Shown here: one piece after another, positions 44,745 through 55,989 of the stretch | Position numbering within the stretch: position 1 is the first letter of the stretch | Layout: each line of letters opens with the position of its first letter | NCBI GenBank assembly: GCA_029339505.1 | Contig: JAQISU010000182.1 | Location: 1,542,501 to 1,606,500, forward strand | Length of the DNA: 64,000 nucleotides | DNA from: Unio delphinus | Lineage: Eukaryota; Mollusca; Bivalvia; Unionida; Unionidae | Direction: 5' to 3' | The notes under the pieces: generated by a model | Databases searched by the model: none | What the model saw: only the letters and a program-made list of their open reading frames with translations | What the model was told of the DNA's origin: nothing | Program-made: the position numbers and the translations under genes

Positions 44745-45425
44745 TTGCTTATTACCGTTTACTGATTTCAAACCTTGTATCAAAAAGTATGTACGTTAGA
44801 AGTGACAGGTGTCATGGGATGATGCAGTCAATAACAAACTTCATGCCATCAAAAGAACCCTGGGAGAATGGACTCCTTCCTACAGAACTATCCGTAGGGA
44901 GGAGGTTGTCATTGCAAGAATCAGAATCGGTCATACATACATTACCCACTCCCACATACTAAAAGGTGAAGATCCACCAAAGTGCGTTTCTTGGAATGAA
45001 CCATTCACTATTAAGAACTTTATGACCGAGTGTTCCGACCTTTTACCTACCTGATAAATACTATAATGTACATGACATGAAGGAACTTTTTGATACTATA
45101 TAAATTACTAGTATTTTAGATTTTCTGAAGGAATTAAATCTTTATTTTAAACTATAACTTGTATGACATCACCTAAAAGCATTTTTATCTAATGCAAATA
45201 CCGCCTCTTATTTACAACATCTTATCATCAACATACACCATTTACATCTCCCGTTGATTGGGAAGCTTCATATTTTCCTGTTACCAGCATCTTACCATTT
45301 TATATTTAATTCTTATGTTTTTTATATCGCTGGTCGATATTAAACCTTTCGTATTTTTAAACATATAACCTATCGTATGGCGCTAAATAGCCTAAAAGTG
45401 ATGGTGCGCCGTTAAAATTCAATTA
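44745..45425 (+). mobile_element. 5'-truncated RNase H-type LINE, copy B
   Basis: Same family as copy A at 5 kb. It opens with LPFTDFKP-like sequence just after the RNase H domain. 44809-45054 encode the C-terminal region with RIRIGHTY and a finger whose second Cys is Trp and whose His is Asn, so the finger is broken. The 3' UTR is collinear with copy A and ends GGTGCGCCGTTAAAA plus an (ATCA)-like tail at about 45412-45432. Confidence 0.85.
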
Positions 45426-45469
45426 ATCAATCTATGGATCGCCGGGCACCACGCCTTTTTGGGGCCCTG

Positions 45470-45670
45470 CGACAGCGGACCACACTAATATTGATAGGAG
45501 ATTTATACTGATTATCTGAGTCAACAAGGTTTAATTCGGCACTGGTTGGGCATGATGATACATGTCTGTATGCCCCAGTGTTATATATCACATTAATATG
45601 CCATACTGCAGGCGTCTCAGCGATGTGAGTGTAAAACATTAATAGCTGCGTTAAAGATCCATCAAACGCA
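45470..45670 (+). mobile_element. Diverged SINE-1-like 3' half
   Basis: 45545-45665 align with the SINE-1 body and 3' end (ACATGTCTG, CTGCAGGCGTC, GCTGCGTTAAAGATCC). The head is missing. It may be the other half of the SINE at 44.57 kb, split by LINE copy B, or an independent older copy. Confidence 0.65.
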
Positions 45671-46889
45671 TGCATAGTATTGCATTTTAATCATACGGTA
45701 AGAAGTGCTTCTTGGCAACTAACATGTAAACTATCCCGAATCACGCATCATATGGAAGTGTCGAGTTCTCTATCTTAATTACCATTACCTAGCGTTTATA
45801 AGAAATCATTTCTCAGAAATCATTACTCTTTAAATGTCAAAGAAAACACAATCCATATTACATTTTCTTTTTTATTGTCTGATTTTGAATATAGAATTAC
45901 CTATAACATCGAGTGGCCGTTAAAAGCAAAATGAAAACTTCCTAAAATCATGGACCATTACTCCTAGGCCATTTTTTCATTTATATTTTTCCAGTGATAC
46001 GTTCCGAATCTAACGCTAAAGAGGACTTAATACATTATTCAAAAATGCCTTCAACTTGCACACTCATAACATTTATAATACTGCAAAAAAATTACATCAA
46101 AACTAATTTCGCTTAACCTAGCTTATACAAGAGTTCTTCTCATAGGTTCGCCAGTGCTGATTGTATGCAGATTCAGTTAGACGCATGTCATGTTTCATCA
46201 AAATAACAACTCTCAATGAGGTAATGGACGTTATTCAATACAGAAATACCCGTTTAAATTTCCAATATACACGATATCACTTTGGCGATGTGTACTGGGA
46301 CATTTTAGTTTTGCTTAACTGGAACGTGAGATGTTTATTGAATGGATATATAATATCGTTTTTACACTTCATCAAACTCTAATGCACAGTGCAGTTTCAA
46401 GCTATATAATGACATTTGGGTACTAATTAAGCAGGTCTATTAGACTAAATTAAGGAGACGAGAGCAATATCAGCTAAATCCATGCTTGTAATAAGTTCTG
46501 ATAAATCTTTCTTCCTAATATAAAATCGTTTACAGCAATAATATATTTCACTGTCTTATCTGTGAAATTCAAAGCAACCTAAAATGAATGCATAGTGCTA
46601 TATGTACTGCCAGAGCTTATACGTCCTAGATACACATTCGGAGTATGTTAGTTTCCGCATCTTATGGATATTGCAACTAACCGTTTTGAGGTAACAAATC
46701 CCTAGTCTTGAATTTGATTTATCTAAACTTGCATATGACGTCATATGATCGTCAAAATGACTATAAGTTGAAAATCGGCCTTTTCTTTTCCTTCACAATG
46801 AATGAAAATCCTAATATGTTAGTTTCTGGGAGAGGGATATACGGGAGGGATTTAAATTTTCATGAGCTATGTTAAAATTATTGATCACA
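45671..46889. other. AT-rich unique sequence
   Basis: No feature recognised. Confidence 0.4.
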
Positions 46890-46957
46890 CGACATGGGTA
46901 TCCGAGACATCAAAATATGACGTGCACGATATGGGTTTTTCCTGGATATCGAAGTTC
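46890..46957. repeat. Two outlying units of the 37-bp minisatellite
   Basis: GACATGGGTATCCGAGACATC and CGATATGGGTTTTTCCTGGATATCG resemble units of the array at 47.1-47.9 kb. They lie on the other side of the microsatellite. Confidence 0.8.
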
Positions 46958-46960
<3 letters not shown>

Positions 46961-47044
<84 letters not shown>

Positions 47045-47045
47045 T

Positions 47046-47096
<51 letters not shown>
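46961..47096. repeat. Compound (TA)n(GT)n microsatellite
   Basis: About 40 TA units followed by about 25 GT units, positioned inside the minisatellite. Confidence 0.98.
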
Positions 47097-47100
<4 letters not shown>

Positions 47101-47930
47101 GGTACCCATGACACCAAAGTGTGATTACATGATATCCGGAACATCAAATTGTGATAGACATGATATCCGGGACATCAAAGTGTAATATGTATGATATAGA
47201 TATCTGGGACATCAAATTGTAATGTTTATGATATGGGTATCCGGGATATCAGAGTGTATTTTTATATGGGGATCCGTGACATCAAAGTGTGTAGGTTTCT
47301 TGGACATCAAAGTATGATAGATATAATATCCGAAACATCAAAGTGTAATATTTATGATATGGGAATCCGGGACATCAAATTGTAATGTTTTTGACATGGG
47401 TATCTGGGACATTAAAGTGATATCCGAAAAATCGAAGTGTAATGTACACGATATGGATATCCGAAAAATCAAAGTGTTATGTACATGATATGGGTATCTG
47501 GGACATCAAAGTGTAATGTACATGATATGGGTATCTGGGACATCAAAGTGTAATGTACACGATATGGATATCCGAAAAATCAAAGTGTAATGTACATGAT
47601 ATGGGTATCTGGGACATCAAAGTGTAATGTACATGATATGGGTATCTGGGACATCAAAGTGTAATGTACATGATATGGGTATCTGGGACATCAAAGTATA
47701 ATGTACATGATATGGGTATCTGGGACATCAAAGTGTAATGTACATGATATGGGTATCTGGGACATCAAAGTGTAATGTACATGATATGGGTATACGGGAC
47801 ATCAAAGTGTAATGTACACGATATGGATATCCGAAAAATCAAAGTGTAATGTACATGATATGGGTATCTGGGACATCAAAGTGTAATATAGATGACAGTG
47901 GTATTCGAGATATCAAGGTGTGATGCAAAT
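47097..47930. repeat. 37-bp minisatellite, about 22 copies
   Basis: Units resemble GATATGGGTATCTGGGACAT followed by CAAAGTGTAATGTACAT. A variant unit with GATATCCGAAAAATC occurs at about 47450, 47568 and 47822. Central units from 47480 to 47880 are nearly identical. Confidence 0.96.
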
Positions 47931-49272
47931 GACCTGGTCAAACTTTTCTAAACGAAAAGAAGATGAAAACGTTATGCACATTACTCAGCCTGACGAAATG
48001 TTACAACTCTGTGGTATTAAATACATTAACAGGAACGAACGAAACTCAACCAGTCTAGCACAATTCAGTAAATACTCTATTTGCCTTGAATACACAGTGA
48101 AAGTTGAAAAAGAACTTACAGTGTTGAGAACTAAATCCCAATTAGTCCCAAAGTTATATCAAAAGTCCAAATGTGATCCGATTGAATTCCAGTAATATTT
48201 CGAATGAATTTCAATAATTAATAGTTAATTGTTCCAACAGCCTGTAAAGCAGCTCTATACTAACAGTCTTGATGCATCACAATGAATTAATCCAGAATGT
48301 CGGCCAAATGAACTCACGCAAATTACATGATTTATTCCCAAAATATATATGGGCACCTTGTAATGCCAGTGAATAATTTAAATAAATAACTCCTCTCAAA
48401 CTGTGAATGTCTACAAAAAAAATGTCTGATTCCGCTAAACGTGTTAGGAACGGAAATGATTATGATGCAAATAATCTTCATTAAAAAACAATGACACTTT
48501 AAGAGGACCAGGATGTGAGCCATTTCCCGATTCCATCCGTAAACAAGGTCAGATGTGTTTGCTTAAGAAAATAGATCTCGCCATAAATCGCGTAGATCAT
48601 AGCTTTTTGAAGAGAAAATCAATGTCCTGAACACACACAGAGTCATGTAAGCTTGTTTAAATAAAAGACTATAGTCCTGTCGGCTAAAACACAGACCTTC
48701 AATCATGGAGAAAATTCAATCGCACAATACAAATTAAATATACGTAACACATACAAATATATAAGTAAAATATCTGAATAAAGTATTTCATTTTTTAGTT
48801 ATATGACAATGTAAATAATTTTAATGATTATGTTTTCTACTAAAACAAATATCTACAAACGTACGTTATATATCAGACATACACGGATTCGTTATCTTCT
48901 TCCATCAAATGCGTTTTTGTAAAAAAAGATATGGGAAAGAAAACTGTTTGTGTATTGTAATCTGGCAGTTTTAATATCAAATAAAAGAAACCTAGATGCA
49001 ACGTGTCGTTATCTGTGTCACTGATATCAAATTTTATTGATTTATAACTTAAGGAATAGCAAAAGCTTTGATTAATCCACCACTCTTATATTTACGTTAT
49101 CGCATATGTGAATGTACAATCAATTTTTGTTCCATCACCTGCTAATAGATGCCGGGCTCAAAACAGTCTATCAGCTGCCGTAAACAACGATGATAATTTC
49201 TTATCGCTGACGTGACATTAACAATTGCAGTAATTATAGATATTTTTGATTATCAGATAAAGGGAACTTGTC
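47931..49272. other. AT-rich unique sequence
   Basis: A 91-codon plus frame (47920-48195) begins at the edge of the array and has a soluble-protein-like composition, but no domain is recognised and its length is compatible with chance. The rest is featureless. Confidence 0.4.
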
Positions 49273-49425
49273 GATGTTAACCGCATTTCATCAGGTTTAC
49301 CGATGTCAGCGGCTTGTCATCAGTTCTAGTGATGTTAACAGCTTGTCATCAGTTTTAGCGATGTCATCCGTTTGCCATCGATCCTAGACCTGCGCTCAGA
49401 TCTAGTGATGTTAACTGCTTGCCGT
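49273..49425. repeat. 29-bp minisatellite, about five copies
   Basis: Units of the type GATGTTAACAGCTTGTCATC followed by AGTTCTAGC start at 49273, 49302, 49331 and 49360, then decay. Confidence 0.85.
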
Positions 49426-49835
49426 TATTTAAATCGCAATTATCACATTGTAATATATGTAACACACAAAACATTAAAGACAAATATGCACAATTTTCTC
49501 AACCATAGAAAACAAAATTAATGTTGTCCTTATCATAAGTGATTGCTACAAAGCGGAATTCTTACAAAATAATAAATCATAATGTAATACAAGGCTAAAA
49601 ATTGATTGCAAGTTATGCTTTGAAGCACAACAAAATTAACTGATGTGAAGCCAATAGTTAACTCTGTGACACCTAATTAATGGATTGGAAAACCTGAAAA
49701 GAAAATCAAATTTATTATCTTGAGTCTTTTGAGCTTTCAATTCATTACAGATAATGGACTGAACGTATTAATGTTTGTCTCTTGTTATCTTAAAATAAAG
49801 ATCGGAAATGAACATTTAACCACGAAACTATTAGC

Positions 49836-49838
<3 letters not shown>
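49426..49838. other. AT-rich unique sequence
   Basis: No feature recognised. Confidence 0.35.

Positions 49839-49868
<30 letters not shown>
49839..49868. repeat. (GT)n microsatellite
   Basis: About 15 GT units. Confidence 0.97.
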
Positions 49869-49869
<1 letters not shown>

Positions 49870-49887
49870 ATTTTTATTGTTAACGTA

Positions 49888-50134
49888 TCTAGGGTAGTCA
49901 AAAGCGCTTTCCGTTACGGATCACTGCCATCTCACCTCTGCCTGCATGTGCTCCAGTCTCAGATTTGGATATTGTGGGTATGTGAGAAAGCATGCCAGTA
50001 ACTTCTCGTGGGTAGATGGTTCTTTCCGGGGTTTTCCCGGGTTCTTCCTCCACCATTATTACTGGCCACCATGTATAGCCTATTTTGTGCCGAGAAATGG
50101 CGTTTAACCCAAGAAGAACTACAACAACAATATC
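49888..50134 (+). mobile_element. SINE-2 copy, plus strand
   Basis: The only plus-strand SINE-2 copy. It starts in the box A region (GTAGTCAAAAGCGCTTTCCG), has a decayed box B, the full body with GGTTCTTTCCGGGGTTTTC, and ends with ACAACAACAA. TSDs are not clear. Confidence 0.87.
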
Positions 50135-50262
50135 TTGTTAGCCGCATCGCATCGGTTATTACCCCATCATGCGTATATACTCAGAAACGGTCAATAACCT
50201 ATCACCTTTTGTTTTGTATATCTAAAGGTGCTATAGGTTATCACGAGATAGTAGTATTCAAA

Positions 50263-50265
<3 letters not shown>

Positions 50266-50341
<76 letters not shown>
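50266..50341. repeat. (TA)n microsatellite
   Basis: About 38 TA units. Confidence 0.98.
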
Positions 50342-50347
<6 letters not shown>

Positions 50348-50459
50348 TACAGTCTGCCTCTTTGTGGTTTGGGAGAAAAAGAAAAAGGTATTAATTGTAA
50401 GTAAAAATCAACATAGTTTAAAACAAGATTTGTTTCTTGATTTGATATTTTAGTACAAC

Positions 50460-50880
50460 AGTTGTGAATTAGGTGGATGACTTTGTGAGGGTGTGAGAGA
50501 GTGGATCTGGTTCTGCGCATGACTGAAACAGCCCCTAATGGGCTATAAACCATTTCCATCCCCCATCCGCCCCTTGTCTCCCATATTATTAGATTAAATT
50601 TCCCAAAGACTTAGCAATATTTATCTTTAAAAAATCTGTGACATGTACTGTGACGAATTGTATTAACGTTAATTATTATTATATTATAATATAGTTATGT
50701 ATTATAGTTAATAAATACAATTTTCATCGACGTATAATGGTGGTGAAGGTAATGTGGAGGTGTAAGAAGCCAAACACAGACGCTGCACTTAGCTGGAATC
50801 CCCCCTAAGTGGGGTGATAAACAGGCATTCATCTGTCCCTCTCCCCCCAGCCCGCTTTTACTTGTTCACCCCAAGAATGT
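50460..50880 (+). repeat. Two related hairpin-containing modules
   Basis: The segments about 50480-50590 and 50750-50870 share order and spacing: a GTG-rich start, a hairpin (AGCCC-ctaat-GGGCT at 50530-50544, and CCCC-ctaagt-GGGG at about 50801-50814), then ATAAAC, then a C-rich stretch. They may be 3' UTR structures of a LINE; no ORF is attached. Confidence 0.55.
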
Positions 50881-51194
50881 ATTAAATGAGAACAAATTAA
50901 AACGTATCTCATTTTTTTGATCGTATAATGTCGATTGTTAAATACTTAAGTCTTCAAGCTGTTCATCATCTTTGATCTCGTTAGTATACAGTATGCTGCT
51001 ATATTACGCTAATCCTTGTTTTCGAATGAAAGCATGTATTTATATTTTCTTTCTTGCAACCGACGTTTGTGTGCACTGCAAAAGAAGGTATTTGTTTAAT
51101 CTAAGTTTTGGCCACAGAGATGACACTAGGGAAAAGGTGTATAATATATCTTTTAAAAGCTCTTCAGGATCTGGAACTTTCTGAACTGTTTTTT

Positions 51195-51420
51195 CAATAT
51201 GCGCTGACATTTTTGTTTATTTGCGGCGCATATAATGGTTTGGAAGTTGAGTAAGGACATTCCCTTGGCAGGTGACCACTTTTACCACACCAATTGCACG
51301 TCCAGTGATACTGGCATCTCCTTTCCTAGTTTTGACCATAAAGCCCATTACGTAAACAAATTGAGGTAGCTTCGTTGCATTCTCTCACTCATTTGGAGGA
51401 TACGAAAACCGGTGAGAATT
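51195..51420 (-). pseudogene. Retroelement gag-like remnant with a CCHC zinc knuckle
   Basis: On the minus strand, 51298-51257 encode a canonical C-x2-C-x4-H-x4-C knuckle, the nucleic-acid-binding motif of retrotransposon gag proteins (also found in some cellular proteins). A stop lies nine codons upstream of the first knuckle cysteine. The frame ends at about 51200. It may be the downstream end of the same decayed element as 51675-51950. Confidence 0.5.
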
Positions 51421-51674
51421 GATGTGAAGCCACAGATGTCGCTCTCTCGTCCTTGACTAGTTTAGTTAAATATTAATCAATTTGTTCTTCAATGCTATTG
51501 TTGGGACTTTATTTGATAGTCCCGAACTGTGAACTTCAGTATATTTATTCCCGAGCATTCTGGGTATTGGTTGTGGGCTTCAGTTGTAATTGTGTGGCCT
51601 TTGACCTCCAAGTGGAGTCATTGGCATACAGGGGTACGGTAAATATATTACATACAGGGTAAATATATCCCTAT

Positions 51675-51950
51675 TCACCTCCACCCCTCCGCCCCGTTCT
51701 TAATGTCTATAATGCCTGTCACTTTCGTCTCTTTGGCTGCCATGTATAGGAAAATTTCCGCAGGCCATGGTCTGTCATTCTCTGAGATACCGGAAAGGGC
51801 TAGGACCCGACAGACATGTTCCCTGAAAGCCCTCAGGGTTCTCCCTTCTTGGTTAACCTCAAGGTTTGTTGGGAAATACGATCCCAATGTTGTCCCTTCT
51901 CTAGCTTGGATGCATTTTAACAGGTCAATATTTATATAATGCACACACAT
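51675..51950 (-). pseudogene. 91-codon frame, possible gag-like upstream fragment
   Basis: A coding-like, charged composition (many Glu, Arg and Leu), with a 78-codon frame on the opposite strand. It lies about 250 bp upstream of the CCHC fragment in the same orientation. The position fits a gag or other retroelement ORF, but the region between is full of stops. A GGAG/GTGAAT donor-like site lies at its 3' end (51675 side). I do not recognise the protein. Confidence 0.35.
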
Positions 51951-52410
51951 ATTAAATAATATTTAGGAATATCTCACTGTTGAGAAATATTAACTAATAT
52001 TTAGGTATATCTCACTGTTGACAATGGTTAGTAGTATTATACTGTATTACCTGGCACAGAGTTTCCGATTCGAAAATTCGTAAATAATTGAAAATTCGAA
52101 GGTGTTTTAGCAATCACATATTGCTAAAATGGATTTCACGAATAAAGAATAAAGCTCACTGGGACACACCATCTAATCTCAAGAATCAGTGAGCAACAGT
52201 AAGAAGGAGTATCAATGAATGACTTATCGAAGTAACTCCCGACGAGCCCGATCAGCACTCTTTGACGTCTGCCCGCAGACAACGATACTCCTTTTTATTA
52301 ATTATAACTAAAGATGCCAATCACAAGAAGCTGTTGTGGTTAACTAGTATCGATCACTAAAATCTTTATGTAAACCAACTGACAGGACATCAAACAAAAA
52401 ATATTTTTAG
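51951..52410. other. AT-rich sequence with a short two-copy repeat
   Basis: TATTTAGGAATATCTCACTG and TATTTAGGTATATCTCACTG occur at about 51959 and 51999. Otherwise nothing is seen. Confidence 0.4.
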
Positions 52411-52620
52411 TACAAAGCACACGGACTTTGGTTACCTTTCTTTTTTGGTAAAGTATAGCAATACAAAGGTTATTCTATTACAAAGCAAACCGACTTTGGT
52501 TACTTTTTTTTGTAAAGTATAACAATGCAAAGGTTATTCTATTACAAAACAAACCGACTTTGGTTACTTTTTTTTGTAAAGTATAACAATGCAAAGGTTA
52601 TTCTATTACATAGCATGCCG
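52411..52620. repeat. 64-68-bp tandem repeat, three copies
   Basis: Units start TACAAAGCAAACCGACTTTG and end AAAGGTTATTCTAT. Starts are at 52411, 52479 and 52543, with a partial fourth at 52607. Copies two and three are nearly identical. Confidence 0.93.
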
Positions 52621-53818
52621 TCATCTGGAACCATCTAAGGATTCTTTGAAGTGAGCCGATTGTTTCTTTAATATGAATTCGTAATAGTCAAATGAGAAGC
52701 AAATGATTTCGCAAACGAGAGAGAAAGACAAGAAAAACCGATATATTGAACACAACTGCCTTTCACACATGAAACAATGATAGGTGCAAAATAACCAATA
52801 TGTAATAATATCCAGGTCTACTGTATGATATTATCTCGCAAATAAAAATCATTATTTGAAAACACATTCACTTGAGTGTAGGTGACAATATTTTCGCCAG
52901 TACGGTTTACAAAATTATCCTTGCTATTTACTAACAGACATCAATGCTCCTTTGTATTAAATAAAGCTACAGATGCCAAGCACACAAAAGCCCTGGTGGT
53001 GCATAAATACGACTAGCAGCCATCAGACAACTTCTTCTTTGACCGTACCGACAGGACATAAAAGACAAAAGCTATTTTTGTAAACAAAGAAAGCCGATCA
53101 CGAAGACCGACATTGGACTCTGAAGTTGTTGTGCTTTTTTTTAAAAGAATATTAGTTATTTTGCTGCAAAGTAATCTGACATCGGAAGCCAAATTCGAAT
53201 TCTTTTACGTGCGCTGAATTTATATTTTTTTATGTTTGAATATACAAAGACGGCAGAGATATGGAGATAATGTTTCCTACTTTCCTTTTCACCGGTATTC
53301 ACAAAAATTTGAAATTAAATTGAAACAAAGAAATAGCTTTTAAAATCGCACAATATGCTGTAAAAATATACATGCGGGAAAATCGGTGACCCAGCGGCGC
53401 CCTGAAGGTCTGACAATATGAACGTTAACACGGATGAAACGTTTGTGTACTTTGATCGCATTACTGGCGGGACTGACGAAAAGATGGGAGTTACAAGTAT
53501 GAGAATTAGCAAATCTTTGCAGATCTGAAAAATTATGACTTTAGTCCGTGCGGTTTTTACTTCAGGTTATTTGTTGCCTCAAACAATTTTCACAGTATAT
53601 GAAAGCTAAACTACATACACGTGTGCAGGAGAAGGGTTGTTTTTGATGATATGATGATGCAGTGGATTAAAGCGTTTTATCTCAAGTACAGAGTTTTAGG
53701 ACTTTTAAAAATTAACTTTCAGTTCATTATCCAACATGTAATTTTCGAATGATTATGACACGAACAAGACAATGTGTTCCAGAAAATACAGTTCATGGCT
53801 TCCCAACAAATACGTCGT

Positions 53819-53822
<4 letters not shown>
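52621..53822. other. AT-rich unique sequence
   Basis: No gene recognised. Confidence 0.4.

Positions 53823-53878
<56 letters not shown>
53823..53878. repeat. (TA)n microsatellite
   Basis: About 28 TA units. They lie inside the long frame 53774-54397. Confidence 0.98.
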
Positions 53879-53880
<2 letters not shown>

Positions 53881-54149
53881 CTATGCCGTTACTTCATGTA
53901 TCTTTCGATCAGCTGATTCAAACGACTGCACGTGGTTGTGGTCGAGCGTAGCCATTTTGAGATGTCCCCTCGTATATCGATATGCTCGTTACCCATTCAC
54001 GTATTTTGTACAATACAAGATTTTAATATTAAAGTACCTGCATAAACATTCGAAGATGAGAATAATATATTCCAATAGATTTGTCATGACTGATTATATC
54101 GTATTACATTATGTTAAATTAGGAGAATTCAAACACGGAGTTGTGTGTA

Positions 54150-54300
54150 CTTCTGTCGTGACGTCATGTCCCGCCAGCATGGTCGATTTGGATTGGCCGA
54201 TCGATTACAATACCCACCAATCCATGCTTTGTTTACCAGAATGTTTACACGTGCCAAACTTGTATATAAGGAGCGTCGCTGCTCCAAATCGGGACTATAT
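54150..54300 (+). promoter_or_regulatory. Candidate RNA polymerase II promoter
   Basis: A tight cluster in plus orientation: a perfect CRE (TGACGTCA, 54159-54166), an inverted CCAAT (ATTGG, 54192-54196), a direct CCAAT (54217-54221), an E-box (CACGTG, 54248-54253), and a TATA box (TATATAAG, 54263-54270). A short hairpin GGAGC-gtcgct-GCTCC follows at once. The region is GC-rich for this window. A start site would be expected about 25-30 bp after the TATA box, near 54290-54300. No confirmed gene follows; an LTR of an element is an alternative source. Confidence 0.5.
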
Positions 54301-54370
54301 AGGGTTAGGGCAGATAGGGGTAGAAAAGGAAACAGGTAGAAGACAGATAGGAAAAGGACTCGTGGAATTT

Positions 54371-55328
54371 GATATCCAGAATAAGGAGAGAAAATGAGAG
54401 AGGTAATTGTTTAAAGGAAAAAGATTTATTATATGAAAATTTAGAAACGAAATTTGGAACTTAGATTTTAAAGTACAAATTCTCATAAGCAGACGAAATT
54501 TCTACACCCGAATTTCAGAACCCAAAGTAGGATTCTGAAATTCATGTCTTATAAATTTAAAAGAACATAAGATGCCCACTAAATAATTTTTAACACTCGG
54601 ACTTGGTTTTAGTAATTTATGAAATGTTTTAGATAATAGAGAGATGTCCACTATGGTTCTATTTCCTGTTATATTTCACTACGTACAATTTGAATAGGTA
54701 ATCTGGTAAAAGGATGTAATTTGTTTAACAAATGAGAAATGATTGAATAAATATGTCCTGAATTTTCAATCTTTCTATATTGTTGTTTTATCTCTAATGC
54801 TAGAGTCAGACGAACCCTTGTAGCTTCAGGGTCTGAAAATGACAGCTTAAGTCCTGGAATAATCTTCCAGACCCCTTGAGGTTACAATATATACCATCAT
54901 GACTGTACCATTAGCATTAATTTAGATCCTCTTCGTTTATATAAGTGGTTAAGTGGTTTTATTACGGGCTTTGGTCACTAAGATTCACCTGTATTTGTCC
55001 GTTTGTCGCTTACTTCTGCCTGAGAGGCAGTTGAATTGGCATACATATTACAAACATTAAAGAATGATATTGAGATGGATGGATTCAATGCTTACCTTCA
55101 TAGTTTAATTGCCTAACCAATTCTTTGACTGACAAAGCAATCAAATCGTTGTATGATTGATAAATTGAAGGTACGTTTAACTAATATATGACCCAAAAAA
55201 AGACAGATTAGATAAACAGACCAAAATAAAATTAATAGTTATCCATAAGTAATTAATACATGTGCATTAATATTTGAGTTCAACAGCGTTAGGTTAGCTC
55301 GGTTAAAGTGCTGTTTTAGTTCAGTGTA
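54371..55328. other. AT-rich unique sequence
   Basis: No feature recognised. A donor-like GAG/GTAATT lies at about 54401 after a short ATG frame. Confidence 0.35.
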
Positions 55329-55715
55329 TTATCGTCTTGTCAGTTCTACAAAGTCTTTATGTAAATTCAACGATTTCCCTTCTGATAGTTCATCTGGAAT
55401 ATTTACTTTAATTACCAAACCCATTCTATTGTTAAAAATTGATTTAGCACACATTATGTAATGACCGAACTCACAATAATACATATAACCATATAACGAA
55501 GAAACAGTGACTACAAGTCTGAATAGTTCATAATATTCATCTCGTATTTTCTTGTTCTTCTTTTCTATAGTGTTGTCGTACAACTTATTCGAATTTCGTA
55601 TTGCGTAATATTTTCCGTTGCATGTTTTTGATATTATATAACTATTTGGTACCAGATGTTTAGAGCGTCTATTGTGAATGCTGGGAATCGCAGGTTCGAA
55701 CCCCGCCTTAGTCAT
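55329..55715 (-). CDS. Uncharacterised 128-codon frame, N-terminus inside a SINE
   Basis: The first 20-odd residues (MTKAGFEPAIPS) are the antisense of the SINE-1 box B and are an artefact. The remaining roughly 100 codons (to 55329) have a balanced, protein-like composition rich in Tyr, Lys and Asn, and end at TAA. No domain recognised. By a rough estimate its length is within what chance allows in this AT-rich window. Confidence 0.2.
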   Translation of the reverse strand: MTKAGFEPAIPSIHNRRSKHLVPNSYIISKTCNGKYYAIRNSNKLYDNTIEKKNKKIRDEYYELFRLVVTVSSLYGYMYYCEFGHYIMCAKSIFNNRMGLVIKVNIPDELSEGKSLNLHKDFVELTRR

Positions 55716-55945
55716 ATCAAATATCTAAAACAAAACAAACAATGGAACCAACAGCTTCGTCGCTAGGCGTTCAACATGAAGTGTTAAGATTGGTGAACCT
55801 GGTGTCAGAATAATGTGACGCTGAGACATCATGCTACATGTCTTCGACATGGTGTTTCAGTCCAATGCATCACACTAAATTACCACATTGATGACATCGT
55901 AGCGATATAAATGAAAAATTGTTACAACTACATTAGAAATCCAAA

Positions 55946-55987
<42 letters not shown>
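55648..55987 (+). mobile_element. SINE-1 copy with a (CA)n tail
   Basis: Decayed box A, box B GGTTCGAACCC at about 55691, full body with GACATCATGCTACATGTC, 3' end AACTACATTAGAAATCC, then a (CA)n tract 55947-55987. Confidence 0.88.

Positions 55988-55989
<2 letters not shown>

Noticed and set aside
46862..47185. Frames of 74-107 codons encoding YI, CV and HT repeats
   Set aside because: They translate (TA)n and (GT)n microsatellites.
54301..54330. Telomere-like GGGTTAGGG string
   Set aside because: Only one and a half units occur; no interstitial telomeric array is present.
53774..54397. 207-codon plus frame
   Set aside because: It runs through a (TA)n tract and across the promoter-like cluster. 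The composition shows no domain, and the open length is helped by the microsatellite.
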